From positions 1 through 64,000 of the forward strand of contig NZ_JAQFWQ010000015.1 in NCBI RefSeq assembly GCF_027706725.1: a stretch of 64,000 nt of DNA. The letters are read 5' to 3'. Made by a program: the position numbers and the translations under genes. This stretch comes from Nocardiopsis endophytica (GTDB lineage Bacteria; Actinomycetota; Actinomycetes; Streptosporangiales; Streptosporangiaceae). This document shows, in pieces, positions 36,402 through 43,857 of this stretch. Within the stretch, counting starts at the first letter, position 1; every line of letters begins with the position of its first letter. Under the pieces are notes generated by a model. It did not search any database and had not been told where the DNA came from. It saw nothing but the letters and a program-made list of their open reading frames with translations.

Positions 36402-39044
36402 ATGCCGGATATCGAAGGCGGCGCGGCGGGAGACGTCGCAGTCGGCCGTTACGTGGTGGACCTGCGGGCGACCGACCGGCGGAAGGGCGCTCTCGTCGGG
36501 GGCAAGGGCGCGAACCTGGGGGAGCTGTCAGGGATCGAGGGCATCGACGTGCCCGACGGGTTCTGCGTGACGACGGAGGCCTTCCGGAGGGCCATGGCGG
36601 AGGTGCCCTCGCTCGACGACGGGCTCGCACGGCTGTCGCGCCTGGACACGGGCGATACGGCGGGGATCCGCGCGCTGAGCGCGGAGGTCCGTGCGGCCGT
36701 CGAGGAGGCCGCCGTCCCCAATGACCTGGCGGCGGAGATCCTCCGCGCTCTCGCCCGGCACGGCGAGGACGCCGCCTACGCCGTCCGGTCCAGCGCGACG
36801 GCGGAGGACCTGCCGGGGGCGTCCTTCGCGGGCCAGCAGGACACCTACCTGAACATCGTGGGGCCGACGGCGGTCGTCGACGCCGTGCGCCGGTGCTGGG
36901 CCTCGCTCTTCACCGAGCGGGCGGTCGCCTACCGCCAGCGGAACGGCTTCGGCCACCGCGGGGTGCTCATGGCCGTGGTGGTGCAGCGGATGGTCCCCTC
37001 CGAGGCGGCCGGGGTCCTCTTCACCGCGGACCCCGTCACCTCGAACCGGACGGTGGCCACCGTGGAGGCGGCCTTCGGCCTCGGCGAGGCCCTCGTCTCC
37101 GGGGCGGTGAACGCCGACGTCTACAGGGTGCGCGGCGGCCGGGTCGTCGAGAAGGCGGTCGGCGACAAGAGGTCGGCCGTCCATTCCGCACCGGAGGGCG
37201 GCACGCGGGAGCGGGCGGTCGGACACGAGCAGCGCGAGCGGCCGGTGCTGACCGATGAGCAGGCGGTGCGGCTCGTGGAGCTGGGGCGGCGCATCGAGCG
37301 GCACTTCGGCGCCCCGCAGGACATCGAGTGGTGCCTGGCCGACGGCGGCTTCAGGATCGTCCAGAGCCGGGCGATCACCACGCTCTTCCCCGTCCCCCGG
37401 ACGCGGGAGCCGGGCGACCGCGTGTACGTCTCCGTCGGACACCAGCAGATGATGACCGATGCGATGAAGCCCCTGGGGATCTCCTTCTGGCAGGCGACGA
37501 CTCCGCGGCCGATGGCCGAGGCGGGCGGACGGCTGTTCGTGGACGTCACCGGGCGCCTGGCCTCGCGGGCGGGGCGCGAGGAGGTCCTGGGGGCCCTCGG
37601 AGGGTCCGACCCGCTGATCGGGGACGCGCTGCGGACGCTCCTCGACCGCGGATTCGTCCCGCCCACCCCGGAGGAGGACCAGGGGGAGGCGGCCGGACCG
37701 CCCGCCGGCGGCGCGCCGCCGGCGATGGACGCCGACCCGGACGCCGTCGCCGCGATGGTCGAGCGCGGCCGCGCGTCCCTCGCCGCCGCCGAACGCGAGA
37801 TCCGGACCGTGTCGGGCCCGGAGCTGTTCGACTTCATCCTGAAGGACCTGGACGACCTCAAGGGCTTCATGTTCGACCCGCAGGGCCTGCGAATGATCAT
37901 GGCGGGGATCGATGCCGCCGGGTGGCTGAACGAGAGGCTGCACGCGTGGCTGGGCGAGACGAACCCCGCGGACACGCTGACGCGGTCCGCCCCCGGGAAC
38001 GTGGCCTCGGAGATGGGGCTCGCGCTGCTGGACGTCGCGGACGCGGTCCGCCCGCATCCGGAGGTGGTGGCCTTCCTGCGGGAGGTCGGTGAGGACCAGG
38101 ACTTTCTGGAGGAGATGGACGGGCTCGCCGGAGGGGCGGAGGCGCGGTCCGCGATCCGGGGCTACCTCGACACCTACGGCATGCGCTGCGTCGGCGAGAT
38201 CGACATCACCCGGCCCCGCTGGAGCGAGCGCCCCGCCGCGCTCGTGCCCGCGATCCTCGGGAACATCGACAACTTCGCTGCGGGGGAGGGCTCGCGGCGC
38301 TACGAAGAGGGGCGGCAGGCGGCCTTGAAGAAGAAGCACGAGGTCCTGGAGCGCCTGCGCGCCCTGCCCGAAGGTGAGCGGAGGGCCGAGGAGGCCGAGC
38401 GGATGATCGACCGCGTGCGCACCTTCGCCGGGTACCGGGAGTATCCGAAGTACGCCATGGTCAGCCGCTACTTCATGTACAAGAAGGCGCTGCTGGGCGA
38501 GGCCGACCGCCTCGTGCGGGACGGCGCGCTCGGTGACCGGGAGGACGTGTACTTCCTCAGGTTCGAGGAGTTCCGGGAGGCCGTGCGCACGGGACGGGCG
38601 GACGAGGGGCTCATCCGCCGCCGCAGGGAGGAGTACGGGGTGCACCGGTCGCTGACGCCGCCCCGGGTGCTGACCTCGGAGGGGGAGGCCCTCTCCGGGG
38701 AGTACCGGCGCGGGGGAGCGCCCGCCGGAGCGCTGAGCGGCCTGCCGGTCTCCAGCGGCACCGTCGAGGGCAGGGCCCGCGTGGTCCTGGACATGGCCGA
38801 GGCGGACCTGGAGGAGGGCGACATCCTCGTCACCGCGTTCACCGACCCGAGCTGGTCCCCGCTGTTCGTGACCGCCGGGGCCCTGGTGACGGAGGTCGGG
38901 GGGCTGATGACCCACGGCGCGGTGGTCGCCCGCGAGTACGGCCTGCCCGCGGTCGTAGGGGTGGAGGACGCCACCCGGCTGATCCAGGACGGTCAGCGCA
39001 TCCGAGTCGACGGCACGGCCGGGTACGTGGAGGTCCTGCCGTAG
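36402..39044 (+). CDS. rph: Rifampin phosphotransferase (RPH)
   Basis: An 880-aa dikinase-like enzyme that inactivates rifamycins by phosphorylating the ansa chain, using ATP and releasing AMP and phosphate. Domains: ATP-binding domain about 1-330 (GGKGANLGELS, YAVRSSATAEDLPGASFAGQ), rifamycin-binding middle domain, and a swivelling His domain at the C-terminus with His838 in GGLMTHGAVVAREYGLPAVV. The length fits RPH and exceeds PEP synthase. ATG 36402 after GGGGGAG; an upstream in-frame start at 36273 would cover the RAE. Inducible expression is expected through the RAE. A terminator follows. Confidence 0.92.
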   Translation: MPDIEGGAAGDVAVGRYVVDLRATDRRKGALVGGKGANLGELSGIEGIDVPDGFCVTTEAFRRAMAEVPSLDDGLARLSRLDTGDTAGIRALSAEVRAAVEEAAVPNDLAAEILRALARHGEDAAYAVRSSATAEDLPGASFAGQQDTYLNIVGPTAVVDAVRRCWASLFTERAVAYRQRNGFGHRGVLMAVVVQRMVPSEAAGVLFTADPVTSNRTVATVEAAFGLGEALVSGAVNADVYRVRGGRVVEKAVGDKRSAVHSAPEGGTRERAVGHEQRERPVLTDEQAVRLVELGRRIERHFGAPQDIEWCLADGGFRIVQSRAITTLFPVPRTREPGDRVYVSVGHQQMMTDAMKPLGISFWQATTPRPMAEAGGRLFVDVTGRLASRAGREEVLGALGGSDPLIGDALRTLLDRGFVPPTPEEDQGEAAGPPAGGAPPAMDADPDAVAAMVERGRASLAAAEREIRTVSGPELFDFILKDLDDLKGFMFDPQGLRMIMAGIDAAGWLNERLHAWLGETNPADTLTRSAPGNVASEMGLALLDVADAVRPHPEVVAFLREVGEDQDFLEEMDGLAGGAEARSAIRGYLDTYGMRCVGEIDITRPRWSERPAALVPAILGNIDNFAAGEGSRRYEEGRQAALKKKHEVLERLRALPEGERRAEEAERMIDRVRTFAGYREYPKYAMVSRYFMYKKALLGEADRLVRDGALGDREDVYFLRFEEFREAVRTGRADEGLIRRRREEYGVHRSLTPPRVLTSEGEALSGEYRRGGAPAGALSGLPVSSGTVEGRARVVLDMAEADLEEGDILVTAFTDPSWSPLFVTAGALVTEVGGLMTHGAVVAREYGLPAVVGVEDATRLIQDGQRIRVDGTAGYVEVLP

Positions 39045-39079
39045 GGAGCTCCGGCCCGGACGCCTGACCGTCCGACGAC

Positions 39080-39115
39080 GCCGGGGCCGCACCCCGGACG
39101 GGGTGCGGCCCCGGC
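39080..39115 (+). terminator. Terminator after rph
   Basis: A perfect 16-bp stem, GCCGGGGCCGCACCCC with GGGGTGCGGCCCCGGC, followed by GTCTT. Confidence 0.85.
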
Positions 39116-39360
39116 GTCTTCCCCCCCGGTCGGCGCGCAGGGGGCATCGGTGGTCCCGGTTGATGTGTCATCGGCCATCGTCGTGGGTCGACGAGTAGTC
39201 CAGGGGGCCTCCTCCGTGCGCACCGCCGCCGTCGCCCGCGTTCCGGCCATGTGAGTCGGCCCACGCCTCGCCCTCTTCCTGAGGGGATCCCGCTCTGCGT
39301 CGCCTGTGTCACGAGGGCCGCCGCCGTGCCCGTCGGCGGCTCATCCCCCCGAGGAAAGAT

Positions 39361-39406
39361 GTTGACGTGTCATCATCATGGGGTTAGGTTCAGTTGACGC
39401 ATCAAC
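39361..39406. promoter_or_regulatory. MarR-type operators upstream of the NmrA gene
   Basis: GTTGA-CGCA-TCAAC at 39393-39406 is a perfect 5+5 inverted repeat, and a weaker relative GTTGACGTGTCATCAT is at 39361-39376. The first recurs almost unchanged before the MarR gene at 40969-40982. A further relative, GTTGATGTGTCATC, lies at 39160. Confidence 0.6.
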
Positions 39407-39436
39407 ATTAATTCTTCCCGGACAGGGGTTACAGCC

Positions 39437-40387
39437 ATGAACGAGCAGAAGGTCATCGCGGTCACCGGAGCCACGGGCGCACAGGGCGGTGGTGCCGCGC
39501 GGGCGATCCTCGCCCACCCGGCCTCGGGCTTCACGGTGCGCGCGCTCACCCGGAACCCCGACTCGCCCGCCGCCCGGGAACTCGCCCGGCTCGGCGCCGA
39601 GGTCGTGCGGGCGGACTTCGAGGACGAGGCGAGCGTGCACAAGGCGTTCGAAGGCGCCTACGGTGCCTTCCTGGTCACCAACTTCTGGGCGCACGCCTCG
39701 GCGGCCAGGGAGATCGAGGAGGCCGAGGTGCTGGTGCGGGCCGCCAAGGCCGCGGGGCTCCGGCACGTGGTGTGGTCGACCCTGGAGGACACCCGCGAGC
39801 TGCTGCCGCTGGAGGACGAGCGGATGCCCGTCCTGCAGGGCAGGTACAACGTGCCGCACTTCGACGCCAAGGGCGAGGCGAACGACCTGTTCCGGAAGGC
39901 CGGGGTGCCGACGACCTTCCTGAACTCCACGTTCTTCTTCCAGAACTTCCTGACCACGATGGCCCCCAAGCGCGGTGAGGACGGCGTGCTGACCCTGACC
40001 CTGCCGCTGGAGGAGGGCAGGCTCCTCTCGGGCGTGGACGTCGACGACATCGGCCGGACCGCCCGCGCCATCCTCGAGGGCGGCGAGCGGTTCATCGGCC
40101 GGACCGTCAGCCTGGCCGGGGACCACCTGACCGGTGCGCAGTACGCGGCGAAGCTGGAGGCCGTGCTCGGCGAGCCGGTGCGCTTCCAGTCGGTGCCCTA
40201 CGACGTCTTCCGCTCCTTCGGCTTCCCGGGCGCCGAGGAGGTCGGCAACATGTTCCAGTTCTACGGCGACTTCGACCGGGAGTTCACCGGTGCCCGCGAC
40301 CTGGACGGGCTCCGGGAGCTGAACCCGGAGCTCAAGAGCTTCGATGACTGGCTGGCCGCCAACGCCGCGGCGTTCAAGGAGATCTGA
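39437..40387 (+). CDS. NmrA/HSCARG-like NAD(P)-binding protein
   Basis: A 316-aa atypical short-chain dehydrogenase-like protein. VTGATGAQGGG (G11, G14, G17) is the dinucleotide-binding loop, and the family-typical NSTFFFQNFLT lies near residue 157. NmrA-type proteins often sense NADPH/redox state; some reduce quinones. It is convergent with the MarR gene, but both promoters carry the same palindrome, so the MarR protein likely represses this gene. Confidence 0.85.
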   Translation: MNEQKVIAVTGATGAQGGGAARAILAHPASGFTVRALTRNPDSPAARELARLGAEVVRADFEDEASVHKAFEGAYGAFLVTNFWAHASAAREIEEAEVLVRAAKAAGLRHVVWSTLEDTRELLPLEDERMPVLQGRYNVPHFDAKGEANDLFRKAGVPTTFLNSTFFFQNFLTTMAPKRGEDGVLTLTLPLEEGRLLSGVDVDDIGRTARAILEGGERFIGRTVSLAGDHLTGAQYAAKLEAVLGEPVRFQSVPYDVFRSFGFPGAEEVGNMFQFYGDFDREFTGARDLDGLRELNPELKSFDDWLAANAAAFKEI

Positions 40388-40417
40388 GAGGACGGCGGCC
40401 GAGCGGCGGCGGAGGAG

Positions 40418-40454
40418 CGGCGGCGGCCCGGGCATGGGGGCACGGGCCGCCGCC
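40418..40454. terminator. Hairpin between convergent NmrA and MarR genes
   Basis: GGCGGCGGCCCG pairs with CGGGCCGCCGCC across a G-rich loop; placed to serve both strands. Confidence 0.65.
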
Positions 40455-40459
40455 ACGGC

Positions 40460-40948
40460 TCACCCGCCGTCCGCGCCGCTCGCGCCGTCGGACTCCCGCT
40501 CCATCCGCTCGAGGACGCGCTCGGAGACATGGGTGAGCACCACGAGCTCCGCCGGGGTCAGCAGGTCGATGAACAGGCGGCGGACGGTTGCGACGTGGCT
40601 GGGGGCGGCGCGCTCGATGGCCTCGCGCCCCGCGGGGGTGATGGCGATGACGGCCCCGCGCCCGTCCTCGGCGCACGTCTCCCGCACCACCAGGCCGCGC
40701 TTGGCCATCCGGGCGATGTGGTGGGACATCCGGCTCTTCTCCCACTCCACCGCCCTGGCCAGCTCCTGGAAGCGGACCCGGCCCTCGGGCCGGTCGGTGA
40801 GCTCGACCAGGACGACGTAGTCCGCGCCGGAGAGCCCTGCCGCGGCCTGCACCTGGGCCAGCCGGTCGAGGAGGATCGCGTTCATCCGGACGAAGCCGCG
40901 CCAGGCGCGCTGCTCCTCCGGGGTGAGCCAGTGCGGTGTCTCAGTCAC
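40460..40948 (-). CDS. MarR-family transcriptional regulator
   Basis: A 162-aa winged-helix regulator: FQELARAVEWEKSRMSHHIA is the recognition helix region and MAKRGLVVRETCAEDGRGA the wing. Likely a repressor of itself and of the NmrA gene through the TTGACGCATCA sites. GTG 40948 gives the family-typical length, with the operator in the 5' region; starts at 40978-40987 would lie inside the operator. No good ribosome binding site is seen, so a leaderless start is possible. Confidence 0.87.
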   Translation of the reverse strand: MTETPHWLTPEEQRAWRGFVRMNAILLDRLAQVQAAAGLSGADYVVLVELTDRPEGRVRFQELARAVEWEKSRMSHHIARMAKRGLVVRETCAEDGRGAVIAITPAGREAIERAAPSHVATVRRLFIDLLTPAELVVLTHVSERVLERMERESDGASGADGG

Positions 40949-40968
40949 GAACGCCAGTGTACGTGTTA

Positions 40969-40982
40969 GTTGACGCATCATG
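40969..40982. promoter_or_regulatory. MarR-type operator upstream of the MarR gene
   Basis: GTTGACGCATCATG, identical over 12 bases to the site at 39393, positioned for autorepression. Confidence 0.58.
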
Positions 40983-41139
40983 TACATGGTCCCCGTGCGG
41001 CCGCCGCCCCGGCGCGCCGAACCCGCGACCCGGCTCGACCCGGGAGGACCGATCCTGCACCGCGAGGATCACGTCCCGTCCGGGGATGAGCAGTACGGTC
41101 GCGAGCGGTCTTCGGAGGGGAGCAGGCGAACCCCGTGCG

Positions 41140-42633
41140 TCAGCTCCAGGCCTGTCGTTCCTCGCTGCGGGGGTCGTCGACCTGGGACCACTCGGCGTCG
41201 ATGCGCATCGTGGCCCGGCGCTCGGTGTCGTAGCGGTCCCAGCCGGGGTCGCCGGTGGCGGCGAACCGGATCCAGGTCGCGTGCATGCGGGCCGCGAGAT
41301 CCGCGGGGGGCTCGCCGGGGCCGAGCAGACCGGCGGGGCCCTGCAGCTGCGGCAGGTGCGTGAGATCGAAGACGAAGGGCAGCTCGACCGCGTGCGCGGC
41401 GCCGAGTTGTCCGTCCAGGGCGTGCGAGCGCCAGGCGAACTCGTAGGCGAAGGTCGCGGCCCCGGGGTGGGCGGCATGGGAGCCGGCCAGAGCCCGGCTG
41501 CCCGCGCCGAACAGCGCGTCGGTCATGATGGCGGAGCGCAGTTCGCCGTAGGGCGCCTCAGGACGTGCCTTGCGGTACGCCTCCACGAGCCGTGCCGGGT
41601 CCGGGTGCGAGCGCGCCGCCGTGTCGTCCACGTCCTCGGCGGTCGAGGAGGCGTACCTGTCCACGGGGACCAGGTAGAGGTGGCCCTCCTCCGTGTTGGT
41701 CCCGACGAGCAGGTCGACGGCGGAGCCGTGCCCGGCCGCGACGGATACGGCGGGCTGCGTGTCCAGGACCAGGCTGAACGGGCTGAGGCCGATGAGCGGG
41801 TCGCGGTGGGTGGCGGTCTGCAGGTCGATGCCCGCGAGCTCGGCGGCGGCCTCCACAAGACGCTCATCGGAGATCTCCGCGAAGGCGTCCACGTGCGGTT
41901 CGACCCCCAACACCCCGGTGGCCGCGGCGGTGACGCGGGCGGCCTGCTCGGTGGTGAACGCGCCCAGGCCGCTGCCGCTCTGCACGATCGCCCTGCGGAA
42001 CAGTCCCGCGGCCTCCGCGGTGGCGAGGACGCCGCCGACGACGGTGGCCCCGGCAGACTGGCCGAAGAGCGTGACGTTGTCCGGGTCACCGCCGAACGCG
42101 TCGATGTTCTCCCGCACCCAGCGCAGTGCGGTGACGACGTCGAGCAGGCCGCGGTTGGCGGGGGCCCCGGGGAGGTCGAGGAACCCGGCGATGCCGAGCC
42201 GGTAGTTGAGGGTGACGAGGACGACGCCGTCGCGGGCGAAGGCGGAGCCGTCGTACAACGCGGACCGTGTCGAGCCGGCGACGAATCCGCCGCCGTGGAC
42301 GAACACCATCACGGGCAGGCCGCCCTGCGCGGCGGCGGGCGTCCACACGTTGACGGTGAGGTAGTCCTCGCCTCGGCTCCATCCGGTGCCGAAGTAGGGG
42401 GACATGTCGATGCTGCCGAGCTTGCGCTCGGACTGCGGCGCGTTGGGGCCGGGCACGGTGGCGTCCCGTACACCGTCCCAGGGCTCGTGCGGCCGCGGCG
42501 GCGCGAACCGGCCTGCGCCCACGGGAGGGGCGGCGTAGGGGATGTTCAGGTAGGCGGCGGTGCCGCCGTCACGGCGCAGGCCGCGGACGGCTCCCTGCGC
42601 GGTGGTCACGACGGGTTCGGGGTGGTGGCTCAT
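41140..42633 (-). CDS. Type B carboxylesterase/lipase
   Basis: A 497-aa alpha/beta hydrolase: oxyanion motif VFVHGGGFVAGS near 111, nucleophile elbow FGQSAGA with Ser193, NIDAFGGDPDNVTLF preceding it, and a late HAVELPFVF with the catalytic His. It hydrolyses carboxylic esters; no signal peptide, so intracellular. ATG 42633 after GAGAGG. The metallo-hydrolase gene is 41 nt upstream on the same strand, probably one operon. Confidence 0.9.
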   Translation of the reverse strand: MSHHPEPVVTTAQGAVRGLRRDGGTAAYLNIPYAAPPVGAGRFAPPRPHEPWDGVRDATVPGPNAPQSERKLGSIDMSPYFGTGWSRGEDYLTVNVWTPAAAQGGLPVMVFVHGGGFVAGSTRSALYDGSAFARDGVVLVTLNYRLGIAGFLDLPGAPANRGLLDVVTALRWVRENIDAFGGDPDNVTLFGQSAGATVVGGVLATAEAAGLFRRAIVQSGSGLGAFTTEQAARVTAAATGVLGVEPHVDAFAEISDERLVEAAAELAGIDLQTATHRDPLIGLSPFSLVLDTQPAVSVAAGHGSAVDLLVGTNTEEGHLYLVPVDRYASSTAEDVDDTAARSHPDPARLVEAYRKARPEAPYGELRSAIMTDALFGAGSRALAGSHAAHPGAATFAYEFAWRSHALDGQLGAAHAVELPFVFDLTHLPQLQGPAGLLGPGEPPADLAARMHATWIRFAATGDPGWDRYDTERRATMRIDAEWSQVDDPRSEERQAWS

Positions 42634-42674
42634 TTCTGGCGCCTCTCCGCGGGCTTCAGTCCTGCTCGGTGTAC

Positions 42675-43589
42675 TCAGTCCTGCTCGGTGTACGGGGTGA
42701 AGGGCGCCCAGTCCTTGATGGCGAAGGCGCTGCCCTCGCGGACGACTTCGGCGGCGCCGTGGCCGCCCAGGTGGGCCGGGATCACGAGGGCGTTGTTGTC
42801 GGCGGCCCAGCCCAGCGTCCTGCGGCGGGTGGCGCGGGATTCGGCGGGGTCCTCGCAGAAGCAGCTGTTGGCGTCCGGTTCGAGGATCTGTACCGGGCTG
42901 TGCAGCATGTCGCCGACGAACACCGCGCGGTCCGTGCCGGAGGTGAGGGTCAGGACGGAGGAGCCCGGCGTGTGCCCGGGGGCGGAGTCCAGGCGCAGGT
43001 TCGCGTCGATCCGGTGGCCGTGCTCCCACAGCCGCGTCTGTCCCGCCTGGTGCACCGGCAGGACGCTGTCCTCGAAGACGTTCTGGTTGCCGCGGCCGAG
43101 CAGCGGCCGGTGGCCGTTCTCCGGGTTCCAGAAGTCGAAGTCGTCCTTGGGCATCAGGTAGGTGGCGTTCGGGAAGGTGGGGACCCACCGCCGCCCGTCC
43201 AGGCGGGTGTTCCAGCCGACGTGGTCGATGTGGAGATGCGTGTTGACCACGATGTCCACATCCTCGGGCCGGACACCGGCCCGGGCGAGGTTGTCCAGGA
43301 AGTCCGTTTCGAGGCGGCTCCAGACCGGGGCGTAGGGGCGCTCCTTGTGGTTGCCCACTCCGGTGTCGACCAGGATCGTCCTGCCCTCACTGCGCAGCAG
43401 CCAGGTCTGGATCGCGGAATTGACGATGTTGGTCTCGGAATCCAGGAAGTGCGGGGCCAGCCAGTCGGCGCCGGCCTCCCAGGCTTCCTTCGAACTTCCC
43501 GGGAAGAAGGTGTCTGGCGTCATTTCAACGGGACCGAAGTATTCCCACACCCGGGTGATGGAGACATCGCCGAGGACGATCTGATTCAT
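42675..43589 (-). CDS. Metallo-beta-lactamase-fold hydrolase
   Basis: A 304-aa MBL-fold protein: THLHIDH at 117-123 gives metal ligands H118, H120, D122 and H123; SAPGHTPGS and a later PAHLGGHG supply the others. The sequence fits quorum-quenching lactonase- or methyl-parathion hydrolase-type relatives, but substrate is unknown. ATG 43589 after AAGGGAA. Its 3' end is duplicated: TACACCGAGCAGGACTGA occurs twice in tandem, giving a second copy of the stop just after the gene. Divergent from the LuxR regulator, its likely controller. Confidence 0.85.
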   Translation of the reverse strand: MNQIVLGDVSITRVWEYFGPVEMTPDTFFPGSSKEAWEAGADWLAPHFLDSETNIVNSAIQTWLLRSEGRTILVDTGVGNHKERPYAPVWSRLETDFLDNLARAGVRPEDVDIVVNTHLHIDHVGWNTRLDGRRWVPTFPNATYLMPKDDFDFWNPENGHRPLLGRGNQNVFEDSVLPVHQAGQTRLWEHGHRIDANLRLDSAPGHTPGSSVLTLTSGTDRAVFVGDMLHSPVQILEPDANSCFCEDPAESRATRRRTLGWAADNNALVIPAHLGGHGAAEVVREGSAFAIKDWAPFTPYTEQD

Positions 43590-43669
43590 GGATTCCCTTG
43601 GAATTCGGAGGTGTTGCTCGACCGTGGTTTTGCTCAACCGTACGAGCGGCCCCGGCGGGCGCGGTATCC

Positions 43670-43679
43670 GTCACGTGAC
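43670..43679. promoter_or_regulatory. Palindrome in the MBL/LuxR divergent gap
   Basis: GTCACGTGAC, a perfect 10-bp palindrome about 80 nt upstream of the MBL gene and 180 nt before the LuxR gene. Possible operator; regulator not known. Confidence 0.3.
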
Positions 43680-43857
43680 TGCCCCTGTGTGTACAGCGGA
43701 GGTCGGCGGCCGCATCGCCGCGATGTCCGTGCGGCGCGCGGCCCCACCTCGTCCACTGCGCCCCGATGCGCTCTGAGTGGCTTCGGGGCCCTCCGGCGGG
43801 AGCCGACGCGGCTCTCCCGCGCTAATATCAGCGGTATCCTGATTCCCTGGAGCGTCC

